Source: Clostridiales bacterium (GTDB lineage: Bacteria; Bacillota; Clostridia; Christensenellales; UBA1242). Taken from it: a stretch of 64,000 nucleotides of DNA. The number at the start of each line of letters is the position of its first letter. Position 1 is the first letter of the stretch. The notes below the pieces were generated by a model, which saw only the letters and a list, made by a program, of their open reading frames with translations, made no database searches and was not told the DNA's origin. The stretch is from positions 1 to 64,000 of the forward strand of contig DPGI01000004.1 in assembly GCA_003522085.1 (NCBI GenBank). The letters are read 5' to 3'. This document shows positions 17,079 to 26,504 of the stretch, piece after piece. Both the position numbers and the translations under genes were made by a program.

Positions 17079-17172
17079 TTTGACCTCTCTAAATTTAGAT
17101 AAGTATAACATAAGAATAAATATTTAAAAAATATTTTTGACTATTTTTTAAAATTTGTTCAATAAGATTTTG

Positions 17173-17201
17173 TTGACTTTATGCTGTTTTTAAACTAAAA
17201 T
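17173..17201 (+). promoter_or_regulatory. Promoter of GlmU-like/pth/mfd operon
   Basis: TTGACT (17173-17178), 17-base spacer, TAAAAT (17196-17201). Expected start near 17208, with GAGG before ATG 17226. Confidence 0.65.
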
Positions 17202-17225
17202 AATTGTATAAATGTGAGGTTTTTA

Positions 17226-17963
17226 ATGGAAACTTTAATAGAAGAAGAAAAAAGCATAATATTTGAACAACCAATCATCGCCCCAAAGGATTATGGCTGG
17301 GTTAGAGACGAGGCTATGGCAGTTGTTTTTCACACGCCTGGCGACGATCTTGACTTGTGCGGGAAAAGCAAACTTGAATGGGTGGAACTTAGCTGTGTAA
17401 ACATGCTTACAAAAGTGGCAGACGAGCCAAACGATGACGAATTTTTTGGATTGTTAAAACAACTTTCTGCTGGGAAACAATATGTTGTTGTTCTTTATTC
17501 AGATACGCCGCTTCTTAAGCAAAACACAATTTTAGAAGCACTTGATTATGTTTCAAGCAAAAATTTGAATGCGGTTATTCTTCCAAGAGGTTTTATTTTT
17601 AAAGCCGCATATCTTGATGGAAACATGATAAGTTCGCCAATCAGAAAAAACTTTGCTCCCGAACAATTTGAAAGCATCAATTCGCCTGAGCAGATAAGTC
17701 GTGCTTGTGAAAAACTTTGGGCTGAAATAAGACAATTTCATAAAGACAACGGTGTTGTTTTAAAAGGCGAAAACACTATTTTTATTGATGCAGATGTTGT
17801 TATTGAAAGCGGCACAATAATCGAGCCAAACAACATCATTAAAGGCAAAAGCACAATCGAACAAAACGTGATTTTAAAAAGCGGAAACTACATCGAAGAT
17901 TCGGTTGTCGCAGCGGGCTTAGTTTTGGCGAGAAAGACAATTATAAACGGAGAAATAGTTTGA
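17226..17963 (+). CDS. GlmU-like protein, reduced
   Basis: 245 residues from ATG 17226 (GAGG six bases upstream; a GTG at 17214 is too close to the promoter). The middle resembles the nucleotidyltransferase part of GlmU (VVVLYSDTPLLKQNTILEALDYV, where GlmU has the UDP-GlcNAc-binding region). The C terminus (from about 185) is a short left-handed beta-helix with hexapeptide repeats (IFIDADVVIESGTIIEPNNI). The N-terminal GxGTRM nucleotide-binding loop and the acetyltransferase length of true GlmU (about 450 residues) are missing. Position before pth and mfd is where Bacillus has glmU (gcaD). Probably a shrunken, repurposed paralogue rather than an active pyrophosphorylase. Confidence 0.6.
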   Translation: METLIEEEKSIIFEQPIIAPKDYGWVRDEAMAVVFHTPGDDLDLCGKSKLEWVELSCVNMLTKVADEPNDDEFFGLLKQLSAGKQYVVVLYSDTPLLKQNTILEALDYVSSKNLNAVILPRGFIFKAAYLDGNMISSPIRKNFAPEQFESINSPEQISRACEKLWAEIRQFHKDNGVVLKGENTIFIDADVVIESGTIIEPNNIIKGKSTIEQNVILKSGNYIEDSVVAAGLVLARKTIINGEIV

Positions 17964-18460
17964 GAATTATTGTAGGTCTGGGAAATCCTGGAAAAGAATA
18001 TGAAAATACATCTCACAACATCGGCTTTAAAACTGTGAACAAACTTGCCGATGATTTTTCGATACCTTTTTCTAAAAAAGGATACAAAGCAGTTTATGGC
18101 GAAGGGAAAATTGGCGGCGAAAAAATTATGCTTGTCAAGCCACAAACTTATATGAACAATTCTGGCGAATGTCTTTTGATGCTTAAAAGCAAATTTAAAG
18201 ATGCTAGGATTTTAGTTATTGTCGACGATATTGACACCGAAAGGGGAAATATAAAATACAAACTCCGCGGCAGTGGCGGAACGCACAACGGGCTTAGAGA
18301 TATTGTTAGCTTGATTGGAGAAGAATTTGAAAGACTGAAACTTGGCATAGGAAAACCGGACGGCGATTTAAAAGATTTTGTTTTACACAAAATGGACTCA
18401 TCGTTGCAGACAGAACTTGTTGAAAAGGCTTGCCAAAGAGTTGAAGAATGGCTGAGATAA
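17960..18460 (+). CDS. pth: Peptidyl-tRNA hydrolase
   Basis: 166 residues starting at TTG 17960, overlapping the previous stop codon by 4 bases, with GGAG upstream. Family signatures: IIVGLGNPGKEYENTSHNIG with the catalytic His at residue 20, the MNNSGE substrate block, DDIDTERGNIKYKLRGSGG, and GGTHNGLRDI. It releases tRNA from prematurely dropped peptidyl-tRNA. The mfd gene overlaps its end by 13 bases. Confidence 0.96.
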   Translation: MRIIVGLGNPGKEYENTSHNIGFKTVNKLADDFSIPFSKKGYKAVYGEGKIGGEKIMLVKPQTYMNNSGECLLMLKSKFKDARILVIVDDIDTERGNIKYKLRGSGGTHNGLRDIVSLIGEEFERLKLGIGKPDGDLKDFVLHKMDSSLQTELVEKACQRVEEWLR

Positions 18461-21400
18461 AAGACGTTTTAAATGCGCTTAGTCAAAGCCCCCTTGGAAA
18501 AGCTAAGCACATAAGCGGAATTAAAGATGGAGAAAAGGCGCTGCTGGTCGCATTAAAGGGACGCAGCGTTGTTTTGTCATCTGACTTTGTTGAAGCAGTA
18601 AAATTAAAAAGAAACCTAACAAGCCTTGGACAGAAGTGCGAAATTATTTCGGCGGGCAGAGAAGTTGGAATTAAAAACGACGACAACCTTGCAGCGTTTG
18701 CAAGCGGCTTGGCAAATTTTGTTTCGCACAAACTGAGCCACTTAATTTTTCTTCCAAGCTCGATTGTAACAAAGTTTGATTTGCAACCATTTTTGCATCC
18801 AATACGTGTGGCTGTTGGGCAAGAAATAGCGCCTACAAAACTGGCGGAGGAACTTATTAAAATTGGATATGAGCGTGTTGGACTTGTTTCGTCAGAAGGC
18901 GAATTTGCTCTTCGCGGCGACATTTTTGATATATTTCCTATGGGAAGTGAAACGCCAATAAGATGTGACTTTTTTGATGAAAATATCGAAAATATCACGT
19001 TTTTTAACCAAAATGACATGAAAAATCTAGAAAAAATTGATAATTATTTGATTTTTCCGTCATCTTTATCGGTCGGAGAAAACAACGTTTGCGATTTGTG
19101 CGAAAATGTTGTGGCCGACAAAATTGAAAGGCTTGGACCACAAATTGATTTGCTTTTAAAAAGTTACAGCGTGATGAACGAATATGATGCAAAAGAATAT
19201 TTGCACTCTGACGAATTGAAATATACACTTGCATTTTCACTCTCAGGAGGCGAAGATGTTAGGTCTGAAGCTGAAGTGAGCTATCTGCACAATTTTGCCG
19301 ATCTTGCCAGCGACTTAAAAATTTTTGACCCTGAAAAACAAAAAGTTATTTTGTTTGCTGGCGATGAAAATTCTAAAAACAGAATTAAAAATTTCTTGCT
19401 TGGACAAGAGATTTCATTTTACGATTTTGAAAACTCTTCTTTTGATGAACACGGCTTTTTTGTTTCAAGTTTTTATTTTCCAAATTCATTTTCTTTTCCA
19501 GAACTTGGCATCTTTGCAATTGGCTCGGATAATTTAACAAAACAAAAAGCCAGCGTTCTTTCGCGTGCGAAAAAAGATGCATTTTATCAACCTAAAATTG
19601 GCGAATATGTTGTTCACGATTTTCACGGCATAGGCAAATGTATCAAAATTGAAAGAATGTCGCTTGCAGGCTGTGAAAAAGATTATTTTGTAATTGAATA
19701 TCGCAACGGCGGAACGTTATATTTGCCAAGTGAGCAGGCAAGTTCGCTTTCGGCTTACGTCGGCGAAGAAAACCCTAAAATGAACACTCTTGGTGGCCGC
19801 GAGTTTGAACAGATGAAAGCCAAAGTCAAAGAAAAACTTGAAGGTTTTGCTTTGGAACTTATGCAGGCTTACAAAGAGCGCGAAGAGTCAAAAGGATACA
19901 AATTTAAATCAGAACCTTTTTTAGAGTCGGCCTTTGCAAATGCATTTGAATTTGAAGAAACTGCCGACCAAGCACAGGCAATAAGCGAAGTGCTTGCGGA
20001 TATGGAAAGCGACAAGGTTATGGACAGGCTGCTTTGCGGCGATGTTGGATTCGGCAAGACCGAAGTTGCATATCGTGCTGCATTTAAGGCAGTTATCAAC
20101 AACAAGCAAGTTGCGTTTTTGTGTCCAACAACGATTTTAAGCGAGCAGCATTTTGCAAACGCCGAAAAGCGAATGAAAGATTTTGGTGTTAAAATTGAAG
20201 TGCTGAACCGCTTTAAAAAACCTTCTGAAGTCAAAGAAATTTTAGAAAGAGTGCAAAAGGGCGAAATTGATATTTTGATTGGAACACACAAAATTTTATC
20301 AAAAAACGTTGTGTTTAAAGACCTTGGGCTTTTAATTGTTGATGAAGAACAGAGATTTGGGGTTGCCGACAAAGAAAAAATTAAAGCGATGAAAAAGAAT
20401 GTTGATGTTCTTGCGCTGTCGGCTACGCCTATTCCTAGAACGCTGCATATGTCACTTGCTGGTATAAGAGATATTTCTGTTATTACAACTCCGCCTAAAG
20501 ATAGGCTTCCAATTCAAACCTATGTCACAAGTGAGGACGACGATGTAGTTGCTTCTGTCATTCGAAGAGAACTTGCACGAGAAGGCAAGTGTTTTGTCAT
20601 TTACAACCGCGTGCAGAGTATTAATTTGGTTGCCGGACATATTGCTTCGCTTGTTCCAGAAGCGAAAATTGGAGTTGCGCACGGGCAGATGAACGAGCGC
20701 GCTTTGCAAAATGTTATTGACAAACTTTTCCAAGGTCAATACAACGTTTTTGTCTCGACAACATTGATTGAAAACGGAATTGACTTGCCATCTGCAAACA
20801 GCATGATTATTTTTGATGCAGACTTGTTGGGACTTAGTCAACTATATCAGTTGCGTGGCAGAATTGGACGAAGTGACAAACTGAGTTATGCATATTTGCT
20901 TTATAAACAAGGAAAACTGCTGACCGAAGAGTCTTACAAGCGCCTAGAAGCGATAAAAGAATTTAGAGAACTTGGCAGCGGCTTTAAAATTTCGATGCGC
21001 GATTTAGAGATTCGCGGGGCAGGAAATGTTTTTGGAAAGGAACAACATGGCCACATTGAAAAAGTCGGATACGACATGTATGTCAAGTTGTTAAACGAAA
21101 CAATCGGGCAGTTACAAGGCAAGGTTAAACGCGAAACAAAGCCTGTTAAGATTGAACTTCCTGTCGACGCGTTTATTCCTGAAAATTATGTTCCTGTAAG
21201 CGAAGAGCGCATTGCATATTATGTTAAAATCAGCGAATGTTCGTCGAGGGACGATGTTCGAAGCGTTCTTCAATCGCTTAGCGAAGGATTTGGAGATGTT
21301 CCACAAAGCGTTGTGAATTTGACTAAAATTGCGCTCATCAAAAACTTGTCGGAGCAATTTAATATTAAAACTGTCAAATTCGACAGAGATATTAAAATTG

Positions 21401-21591
21401 AACTTTATAAGGAAGAAAATGTGGTCGATGCGCGTTTGGTGGCTGTTCTTGCTAAATTTGGCGCAAGTTTAAGATTTGAGAATTTGCCAATAATTAAGAT
21501 TATAAAAGATAGGCCTTTGGTCAAAGAACTTGACGTGCTTATTGAATTTCTTGAAAGCGCAAAAAGCGAAAAACTTGGTAAATCCGCTTAA
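18448..21591 (+). CDS. mfd: Transcription-repair coupling factor
   Basis: 1047 residues, slightly shorter than the roughly 1150 typical of Mfd. The N-terminal UvrB-homology region (ERVGLVSSEGEFALRGDIFDIFP) is followed by the RNA polymerase-interacting domain (VVHDFHGIGKCIKIERM), then the translocase. Walker A is GDVGFGKTE near residue 530 and the DEEQ box (VDEEQRFG) near 631; the RecG-like motifs ALSATPIPRTL and GRIGRS are present. The C-terminal TRCF domain ends near 1020. Mfd displaces stalled RNA polymerase and recruits UvrA; uvrB-uvrA are elsewhere in the window. Confidence 0.96.
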   Translation: MAEIKDVLNALSQSPLGKAKHISGIKDGEKALLVALKGRSVVLSSDFVEAVKLKRNLTSLGQKCEIISAGREVGIKNDDNLAAFASGLANFVSHKLSHLIFLPSSIVTKFDLQPFLHPIRVAVGQEIAPTKLAEELIKIGYERVGLVSSEGEFALRGDIFDIFPMGSETPIRCDFFDENIENITFFNQNDMKNLEKIDNYLIFPSSLSVGENNVCDLCENVVADKIERLGPQIDLLLKSYSVMNEYDAKEYLHSDELKYTLAFSLSGGEDVRSEAEVSYLHNFADLASDLKIFDPEKQKVILFAGDENSKNRIKNFLLGQEISFYDFENSSFDEHGFFVSSFYFPNSFSFPELGIFAIGSDNLTKQKASVLSRAKKDAFYQPKIGEYVVHDFHGIGKCIKIERMSLAGCEKDYFVIEYRNGGTLYLPSEQASSLSAYVGEENPKMNTLGGREFEQMKAKVKEKLEGFALELMQAYKEREESKGYKFKSEPFLESAFANAFEFEETADQAQAISEVLADMESDKVMDRLLCGDVGFGKTEVAYRAAFKAVINNKQVAFLCPTTILSEQHFANAEKRMKDFGVKIEVLNRFKKPSEVKEILERVQKGEIDILIGTHKILSKNVVFKDLGLLIVDEEQRFGVADKEKIKAMKKNVDVLALSATPIPRTLHMSLAGIRDISVITTPPKDRLPIQTYVTSEDDDVVASVIRRELAREGKCFVIYNRVQSINLVAGHIASLVPEAKIGVAHGQMNERALQNVIDKLFQGQYNVFVSTTLIENGIDLPSANSMIIFDADLLGLSQLYQLRGRIGRSDKLSYAYLLYKQGKLLTEESYKRLEAIKEFRELGSGFKISMRDLEIRGAGNVFGKEQHGHIEKVGYDMYVKLLNETIGQLQGKVKRETKPVKIELPVDAFIPENYVPVSEERIAYYVKISECSSRDDVRSVLQSLSEGFGDVPQSVVNLTKIALIKNLSEQFNIKTVKFDRDIKIELYKEENVVDARLVAVLAKFGASLRFENLPIIKIIKDRPLVKELDVLIEFLESAKSEKLGKSA

Positions 21592-21659
21592 AAATGCTTG
21601 AAAAAGATAAATAAATAATATATACTTATATTTGTTAATCAACCAGGGAAAGGAAGGCT

Positions 21660-23447
21660 ATGAAAAATTCTAAAGTAACAAAAGTGATAGCAGCTGTTTG
21701 TTTATGCCTAATGTTAGGCGTTTCTTTGCTTGCAGGCTGCACGTTGGTCACTAAAGATATGGCAAAATATTACAACACCGTTGTTGCGTCATTCAGTTAT
21801 GAAGACGGCACAACAGTTAACATCACAAAGAAAGAACTTATCACTGCATTTGGTTCATATGGTTATCAATATATTCAAAAATACAAAATGGAAAAGCCAG
21901 AAGCATACAAGTTGACAATCGAAAGAATCATTGACAGCAAACTTACTGTAAAAAGTGCAGAAAAAGATGCCAAAGCCAAAAATGGTGGCGAAGTTTTGAC
22001 TACAAAAGAAAAGACATATTTGTGGAACAAAACTTATGATGCAATTCAAAATAACATTGTAAGTTATTACAACGACATCAATGGAATTAAAGATGACTCT
22101 TCAAGCAAAGATTCTTCAGAAGGAATTTCAAGAGAAGTTTACACTCCAAAAGCAGAACTTGTTGGGGAAAACGGAAATTACAGCATCAAAATCAAACAAA
22201 CAAAAACCGATGAAATTGCACTTTATTTAAACAGTCGTGAAAATATTGATCGTGATTTTAATGTAGAAAACGATAAAGAAGCTTTGTATACTTACGTGTC
22301 AAATTTTGTTAGAGAAAACGCTAAATACACACAAGCTTACAACAAATATGTTGCTCAAGCAAAAAAAGCAGAAGACGGTATGAAACTTTCAACTGACAAC
22401 AAATCAGTTATGCAAAGAGAATTCAAAAGAATTTATGAAATTCTTTACGATTCACTCATGACTTCAAAATACACCGAATCTCATCAATCACAAAATTCTG
22501 TCACAACAATCAATCATATTTTAGAAACCTATCAGAACAAAGTAGCATCAGACTATAATAAATACATCACTGAAAAGGCATCAGGCTATGACGACGCTGT
22601 TCTGAAAGATGTAAGCAAACTCAACTATTTTAAAGCAGCTGGAACTGAATACTTCTATGTTTCACACATTCTTGCAAAATTCAGCAAAGAACAACAAAAT
22701 GAATATGACGAATGCACAAAATGCATCAAAGGCGAAAGCGATAAATATACTGTTGGCGTTGCAAAAGCAAAAATCGAACAACTTTATGCAAATCTTGCTT
22801 TCCCAGTAAGACAATACAACGAAACAACAGGTAAATGGGAAGAAACCGGCGAAACAAAATCTCTTAAAGCTGTTTTGCAAGAAGTAAAACTTAAACTTGC
22901 TACTGCAGGTGACGACGAATATCTTAAAGCTGAATATTTTGACGAATTCGTTTATAAATACAACGAAGACACAGGAATTCAAAATAGTGCAAGAAACTAT
23001 GTTATCGGCGTTGATTATACAACACCTGACACCAAAAAGGGAACGCCATACACTTCTCATTCAAACATGGTAGAACCTTTTACAAACGCAGCGATTTCTG
23101 TTTACAACAATGGCAATGCAAAAGTTGGGGATATTTATTCATCAGAAGACGACGTGGGGCTTGTAAGAAGCAATTATGGCGTTCACATCATCGTTTATGA
23201 AGGCAAAGTTCAAAACCTTTTCACAGGAATTGACAAAAACTTTAAACTTTCAACAAAAGACATTGAAATGTTGGATTCAAAACAGGCACGCCTTAAAGCG
23301 GGTGAATCAAAAACAATATTTGATGCAATCTTTGATGAAATCAACACTGACAGATATTCAGTTTATGAAAATATGAATCTTGAAAAACTTAGAAGTGAAG
23401 TCAGCATCAAATATTACCCAGACGGATACAAAGACCTTGTAAAATAG
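21660..23447 (+). CDS. PrsA/SurA-like foldase lipoprotein
   Basis: 595 residues. Lipoprotein signal with lipobox LLAGC (Cys near residue 27). An N-terminal SurA-N-like chaperone region of long helices runs to about residue 330 (VAS...TKKELITAF, IDSKLTVKSAEKDA). Then comes a parvulin-like region containing YFYVSHILAKFSKEQ near 340 and GVHIIVYEG near 505. The PPIase core is interrupted and divergent, so isomerase activity is uncertain. Location right after mfd matches the pth-mfd-prsA order in many Clostridia. It likely assists folding of exported proteins outside the membrane. Terminator follows. Confidence 0.78.
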   Translation: MKNSKVTKVIAAVCLCLMLGVSLLAGCTLVTKDMAKYYNTVVASFSYEDGTTVNITKKELITAFGSYGYQYIQKYKMEKPEAYKLTIERIIDSKLTVKSAEKDAKAKNGGEVLTTKEKTYLWNKTYDAIQNNIVSYYNDINGIKDDSSSKDSSEGISREVYTPKAELVGENGNYSIKIKQTKTDEIALYLNSRENIDRDFNVENDKEALYTYVSNFVRENAKYTQAYNKYVAQAKKAEDGMKLSTDNKSVMQREFKRIYEILYDSLMTSKYTESHQSQNSVTTINHILETYQNKVASDYNKYITEKASGYDDAVLKDVSKLNYFKAAGTEYFYVSHILAKFSKEQQNEYDECTKCIKGESDKYTVGVAKAKIEQLYANLAFPVRQYNETTGKWEETGETKSLKAVLQEVKLKLATAGDDEYLKAEYFDEFVYKYNEDTGIQNSARNYVIGVDYTTPDTKKGTPYTSHSNMVEPFTNAAISVYNNGNAKVGDIYSSEDDVGLVRSNYGVHIIVYEGKVQNLFTGIDKNFKLSTKDIEMLDSKQARLKAGESKTIFDAIFDEINTDRYSVYENMNLEKLRSEVSIKYYPDGYKDLVK

Positions 23448-23486
23448 GATTATGATATATTAAGATATATATAATTAAATAAATGA

Positions 23487-23517
23487 ACTCTTGTTTTAAT
23501 TGACAAGAGTTTTTTTA
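23487..23517 (+). terminator. Terminator of PrsA-like gene
   Basis: ACTCTTGT (23487-23494) pairs with ACAAGAGT (23503-23510), followed by TTTTTTT. The right arm overlaps the -35 box of the next gene. Confidence 0.85.
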
Positions 23518-23528
23518 TTTGCTAAACT
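23500..23528 (+). promoter_or_regulatory. Promoter of YbhN-like gene, leaderless type
   Basis: Consensus TTGACA (23500-23505), 17-base spacer, TAAACT (23523-23528), then 7 bases to ATG 23536 and no Shine-Dalgarno. The -35 lies inside the preceding terminator hairpin. Confidence 0.7.
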
Positions 23529-23535
23529 TTAAAGC

Positions 23536-24828
23536 ATGGAAGAAAACGAGGAAGTTAAACAACCTGAAGAGCAAAAAGTTGAAGAGAAGAAAGTCTCTGA
23601 TTTTTCTCAAATGGAAATTGAATTTCCTAAACTAAGCGAAGAAGAAAAAGCAAAGTTAGACGCATCACAGCAAGCTGTTGCAAAACGTAAGGGTAAAAAT
23701 AAAAAATTATGGAACATTTTAATGTTTTTGCTTAACGTTGCAATCGTTGTGGGCATTTTTTTATACCAATTTCTTAAAAATGAATTTGTTCCACTTTCAA
23801 ACCTGCCAATAAATGTTGGATATCTGTTTGTTTGTTTTGGTTTGTTTGGATTGGCGCTCTTACTGGACACGTATTCAACCGAATATTTAGTTCGAAAAGC
23901 AAGCAAAAAACCAAGTTGGGGGCTGGGATTTAAAACGACTGTTTGTGGAAGATATTACGACGCAGTTACACCACTCTCAACAGGCGGACAGCCATTTCAA
24001 GTAACATACTTGATGAGCAGGGGCATTTCATCAAGCGCATCTCTTTCAATTCCTATTGCTAAACTGTTCTTTTTTCAACTTTCTTGGTTTGTAGTTTCTT
24101 CAGTGTGTCTGATTGTTTCGTTTGTTGACACTTCATTCAACGCCTTTGTAAACATCGCGTCAATTATCGGTTTTGTGCTTAGTTTCGCAGTTATGTTTTT
24201 GACGCTGTTTCTTTCTATCAGTAAAAATGTAGGAAAGAAATTGGTTGCAAAAACTTTGAAATTGCTGCAAAAAATGAAAATCATAAAAAATTATGAAAAG
24301 CAATATCAAAAAGTTATCAACTACGTCGAAGACTATCAAAACATTATGAGAGAATACGTCAAAAACCCAAAAGATTTCTTTATTGAATTTCTTTCAGCAC
24401 TGCTAAGAATAGTTGTTGTTTATTCGCTTCCTTTCTTTATTTATTGTGTATTCAGCGGCTTTACAACTGGACTTTATTTTAAGTTCTTTGTTATGGGTGT
24501 GCTTGTCGACTTGGCATCAAGCTTTATTCCTTTGCCTGGTGGAAGCGGAATGAACGAAGTTTCGTTCAGCCTTATGTTTGGCTTGTATTTTGAGGCGGGG
24601 CCACTTTTCTGGGCTATGCTTTTGTGGAGATTTTTCACATACTATGCATACTTATTGATCGGTCTTGGCATGATAACTTATGATGTTGCCTACGGCAACC
24701 GAAAATATCGTTGGCTTAAAGTTGAAAAACAGTTGCAAGAAGAAAGCAAGGTCTTTAAAGATCAACAAATTGCAAACTTTAAAAAAGAAAGAGCATATCG
24801 CCGCAAAAGACAACTTAAAAAGTCGTAG
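23536..24828 (+). CDS. YbhN/MprF-type flippase-domain membrane protein
   Basis: 430 residues. An acidic and Lys-rich cytoplasmic N terminus of about 55 residues precedes 7-8 membrane segments. Signatures of the LPG-synthase transmembrane (UPF0104/YbhN) family: VTPLSTGGQPFQVTYLMSRG and FIPLPGGSGMNEVSFS. Such proteins are flippases or flippase-like domains for aminoacylated or other lipids. There is no synthase domain, so it would be a stand-alone flippase. The C terminus is a basic helical tail. Start fixed by the leaderless promoter. Confidence 0.82.
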   Translation: MEENEEVKQPEEQKVEEKKVSDFSQMEIEFPKLSEEEKAKLDASQQAVAKRKGKNKKLWNILMFLLNVAIVVGIFLYQFLKNEFVPLSNLPINVGYLFVCFGLFGLALLLDTYSTEYLVRKASKKPSWGLGFKTTVCGRYYDAVTPLSTGGQPFQVTYLMSRGISSSASLSIPIAKLFFFQLSWFVVSSVCLIVSFVDTSFNAFVNIASIIGFVLSFAVMFLTLFLSISKNVGKKLVAKTLKLLQKMKIIKNYEKQYQKVINYVEDYQNIMREYVKNPKDFFIEFLSALLRIVVVYSLPFFIYCVFSGFTTGLYFKFFVMGVLVDLASSFIPLPGGSGMNEVSFSLMFGLYFEAGPLFWAMLLWRFFTYYAYLLIGLGMITYDVAYGNRKYRWLKVEKQLQEESKVFKDQQIANFKKERAYRRKRQLKKS

Positions 24829-24863
24829 AGAATATATTTAATTAAATTGTAAAACCTAAAACC

Positions 24864-25397
24864 ATGAGAAAATTGTCAAAAACATCTTATGGTTTTATTT
24901 TTACGATTGTTTTGCTGCTGATAACACTGGGCACTGTGCTTTATTTAGCACTGTCTGGCTGGTTTTATTCAAACACATCAAATCTTGATTCCGATATTGT
25001 ATTGGGACAAACTGTAAACATCGACATAAAGGAAAACGAGGCGCAGACTGTGGCATTTACGTTTCCGGGAGCATATTTGCCGGGGCAAAAAATAGATCAA
25101 TTCATAAATATTACAAATGCAAGCAGTAAAAATCTTTATGTGCGAGCAAAAATCACTCTTTTTGACTATTCGTCAGGAGAAGCAAAACTGCAAGCGGGAG
25201 TCAGCGAACATTGGACCGAAAATGATGGTAAATATTATTTTGACAATGTTTTGCTGGCGTCAAACAAGGTGTCGTTTGCTTCGTATGTAAAACTGCTTGA
25301 AAACAGATACTACGATTCAACAAAAAATTATATTGTATCAGTTGTTGTCGAATCGCTGGATTCGAGTCTCGACAAAACAGCAATTTGGGGATATTAA
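24864..25397 (+). CDS. Membrane-anchored exported protein, TasA-like layout
   Basis: 177 residues. One N-terminal hydrophobic segment (residues about 10-32) followed by an extracytoplasmic beta-rich domain (VAFTFPGAYLPGQKIDQFIN, ITNASSKNLYVRAKI). The pattern of a short anchor and a single beta-sandwich recalls TasA/camelysin-type proteins, but I cannot confirm the family. No Shine-Dalgarno before ATG 24864. It is followed 28 bases later by another exported protein on the same strand. Confidence 0.55.
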   Translation: MRKLSKTSYGFIFTIVLLLITLGTVLYLALSGWFYSNTSNLDSDIVLGQTVNIDIKENEAQTVAFTFPGAYLPGQKIDQFINITNASSKNLYVRAKITLFDYSSGEAKLQAGVSEHWTENDGKYYFDNVLLASNKVSFASYVKLLENRYYDSTKNYIVSVVVESLDSSLDKTAIWGY

Positions 25398-25425
25398 AAA
25401 TTTTAAAACCGTCAATAATTCAGTT

Positions 25426-25878
25426 ATGAAAAAGTTGGCGGTATTTTTAATTGCGGGGGTGCTGATTTCGCTTGTGGGGATTATCCCGAGCGACAATATT
25501 TTTGATTTAAAAGGAATAGAAAGTGCAAAATTTGTTATGACAGCAGAGGCAGCGCAAAACGAAGAGCTTGATTTTGTCCAAAGCGGAGAAGATGCGATTG
25601 TTGAAATTAAACAATCCGAATTAAAGGAAAAATATCAAAAATATTCGCCTAAAAGCGTTGTTTTAGAGTTTAAAAAAGGAAAAACACAATATATAACCGA
25701 TTTTTTGAATCTTTCCCTTGCAAGCGAGCAGGAGATTGACGGAATTCGAATTATTTATGGCTACACTTCTTTTTATAAAGATTCTCAATATATAGATGGC
25801 AAAAAAATCAATGTTATGCTTGTTGAAAAAGATGATTGCGTGTTGGTTGGATTTCCGATAATTATGACGGGATTTTAA
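25426..25878 (+). CDS. Exported YwmB-like protein
   Basis: 150 residues from ATG 25426. A signal peptide or anchor (KKLAVFLIAGVLISLVG) is followed by a short domain whose end, IYGYT then DGKKINVMLV and VLVGFPIIMTG, resembles the end of YwmB (DUF1779) as I recall it. The domain is shorter than the usual 230-residue protein. The gene neighbourhood (M23 SpoIIQ-like protein and SpoIIID nearby) fits, since ywmB lies with spoIID, spoIIQ and spoIIID in spore formers. Identity remains tentative. The frame runs further upstream, but that part overlaps the previous gene. Confidence 0.45.
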   Translation: MKKLAVFLIAGVLISLVGIIPSDNIFDLKGIESAKFVMTAEAAQNEELDFVQSGEDAIVEIKQSELKEKYQKYSPKSVVLEFKKGKTQYITDFLNLSLASEQEIDGIRIIYGYTSFYKDSQYIDGKKINVMLVEKDDCVLVGFPIIMTGF

Positions 25879-25925
25879 TGTATAAACACAAAAATTGTGG
25901 CAATAACTTATCTAGGGAGGGGAAA

Positions 25926-26501
25926 ATGGAATTGAAAGCTGAAAACAAATTTATCACATTTATCAAAAGGTTTGGTTACTACATCTTGGGAGGCATCATT
26001 GTTCTGGCGTTAATTTTGACAGCGACTTTGGTTGGCGTGTTTGCAAACAAGCATACTCCGGCTGTTGACGTTGATACAAATCCTTTGGTGTTTGGTCTGC
26101 CTACAAACGGCGCGAGTGTCATTAAAGATTTTTCAGACACAAAGTTGCAGTTTAATGAAACCTTAAATAAATGGGAAGCGCACTATTCGGTCGACCTTGC
26201 AGGTGATGACTTAAATGTTCTTGCAGTTTTAGATGGGAAAGTCAGTAGTGTAGATTACAAATACATGTCTGGTTATACTGTAACCATCGCGCACGCGGAC
26301 GGATTTGAAAGTGTTTATGCTTCGCTTGATGAAAGCGTTCAAGTAAAAGCGGGCGACACTGTAAGCAAGGGACAAATACTTGGGCAAATGTCAACGTCGG
26401 CTGCTGGTGAATCGACCTATGGCGCCCACTTAGATTTTACTCTTAAACAAAACGGCAAAGAAGTAGATCCAAATAATTATATCGCTTTGCAAAATAAATA
26501 A
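25926..26501 (+). CDS. SpoIIQ-like M23 (LytM) membrane protein, degenerate
   Basis: 191 residues from ATG 25926, preceded by GGGAGGGG. One membrane helix at residues about 17-42, then a LytM/M23 domain. The first metal motif reads HYSVD, close to HxxxD. The second, normally HxH, reads HLD in YGAHLDF, so one zinc ligand is replaced and peptidase activity is doubtful. SpoIIQ, the forespore half of the SpoIIQ-SpoIIIAH channel, is also a degenerate LytM protein. Proximity of spoIIID supports a SpoIIQ role. The ALDGKVSSVDYKYMSGYTV-type lysostaphin-like strands are clear. Confidence 0.7.
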   Translation: MELKAENKFITFIKRFGYYILGGIIVLALILTATLVGVFANKHTPAVDVDTNPLVFGLPTNGASVIKDFSDTKLQFNETLNKWEAHYSVDLAGDDLNVLAVLDGKVSSVDYKYMSGYTVTIAHADGFESVYASLDESVQVKAGDTVSKGQILGQMSTSAAGESTYGAHLDFTLKQNGKEVDPNNYIALQNK

Positions 26502-26504
26502 CGA

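Noticed and set aside
19869..20372. Minus-strand frame antisense to mfd
   Set aside because: Shadow frame of the conserved translocase domain; low-complexity Ser-rich product with no ribosome site.
25297..25425. Upstream extension of the YwmB-like gene
   Set aside because: Overlaps the previous gene in another frame and would bury the signal peptide; ATG 25426 is the sensible start.
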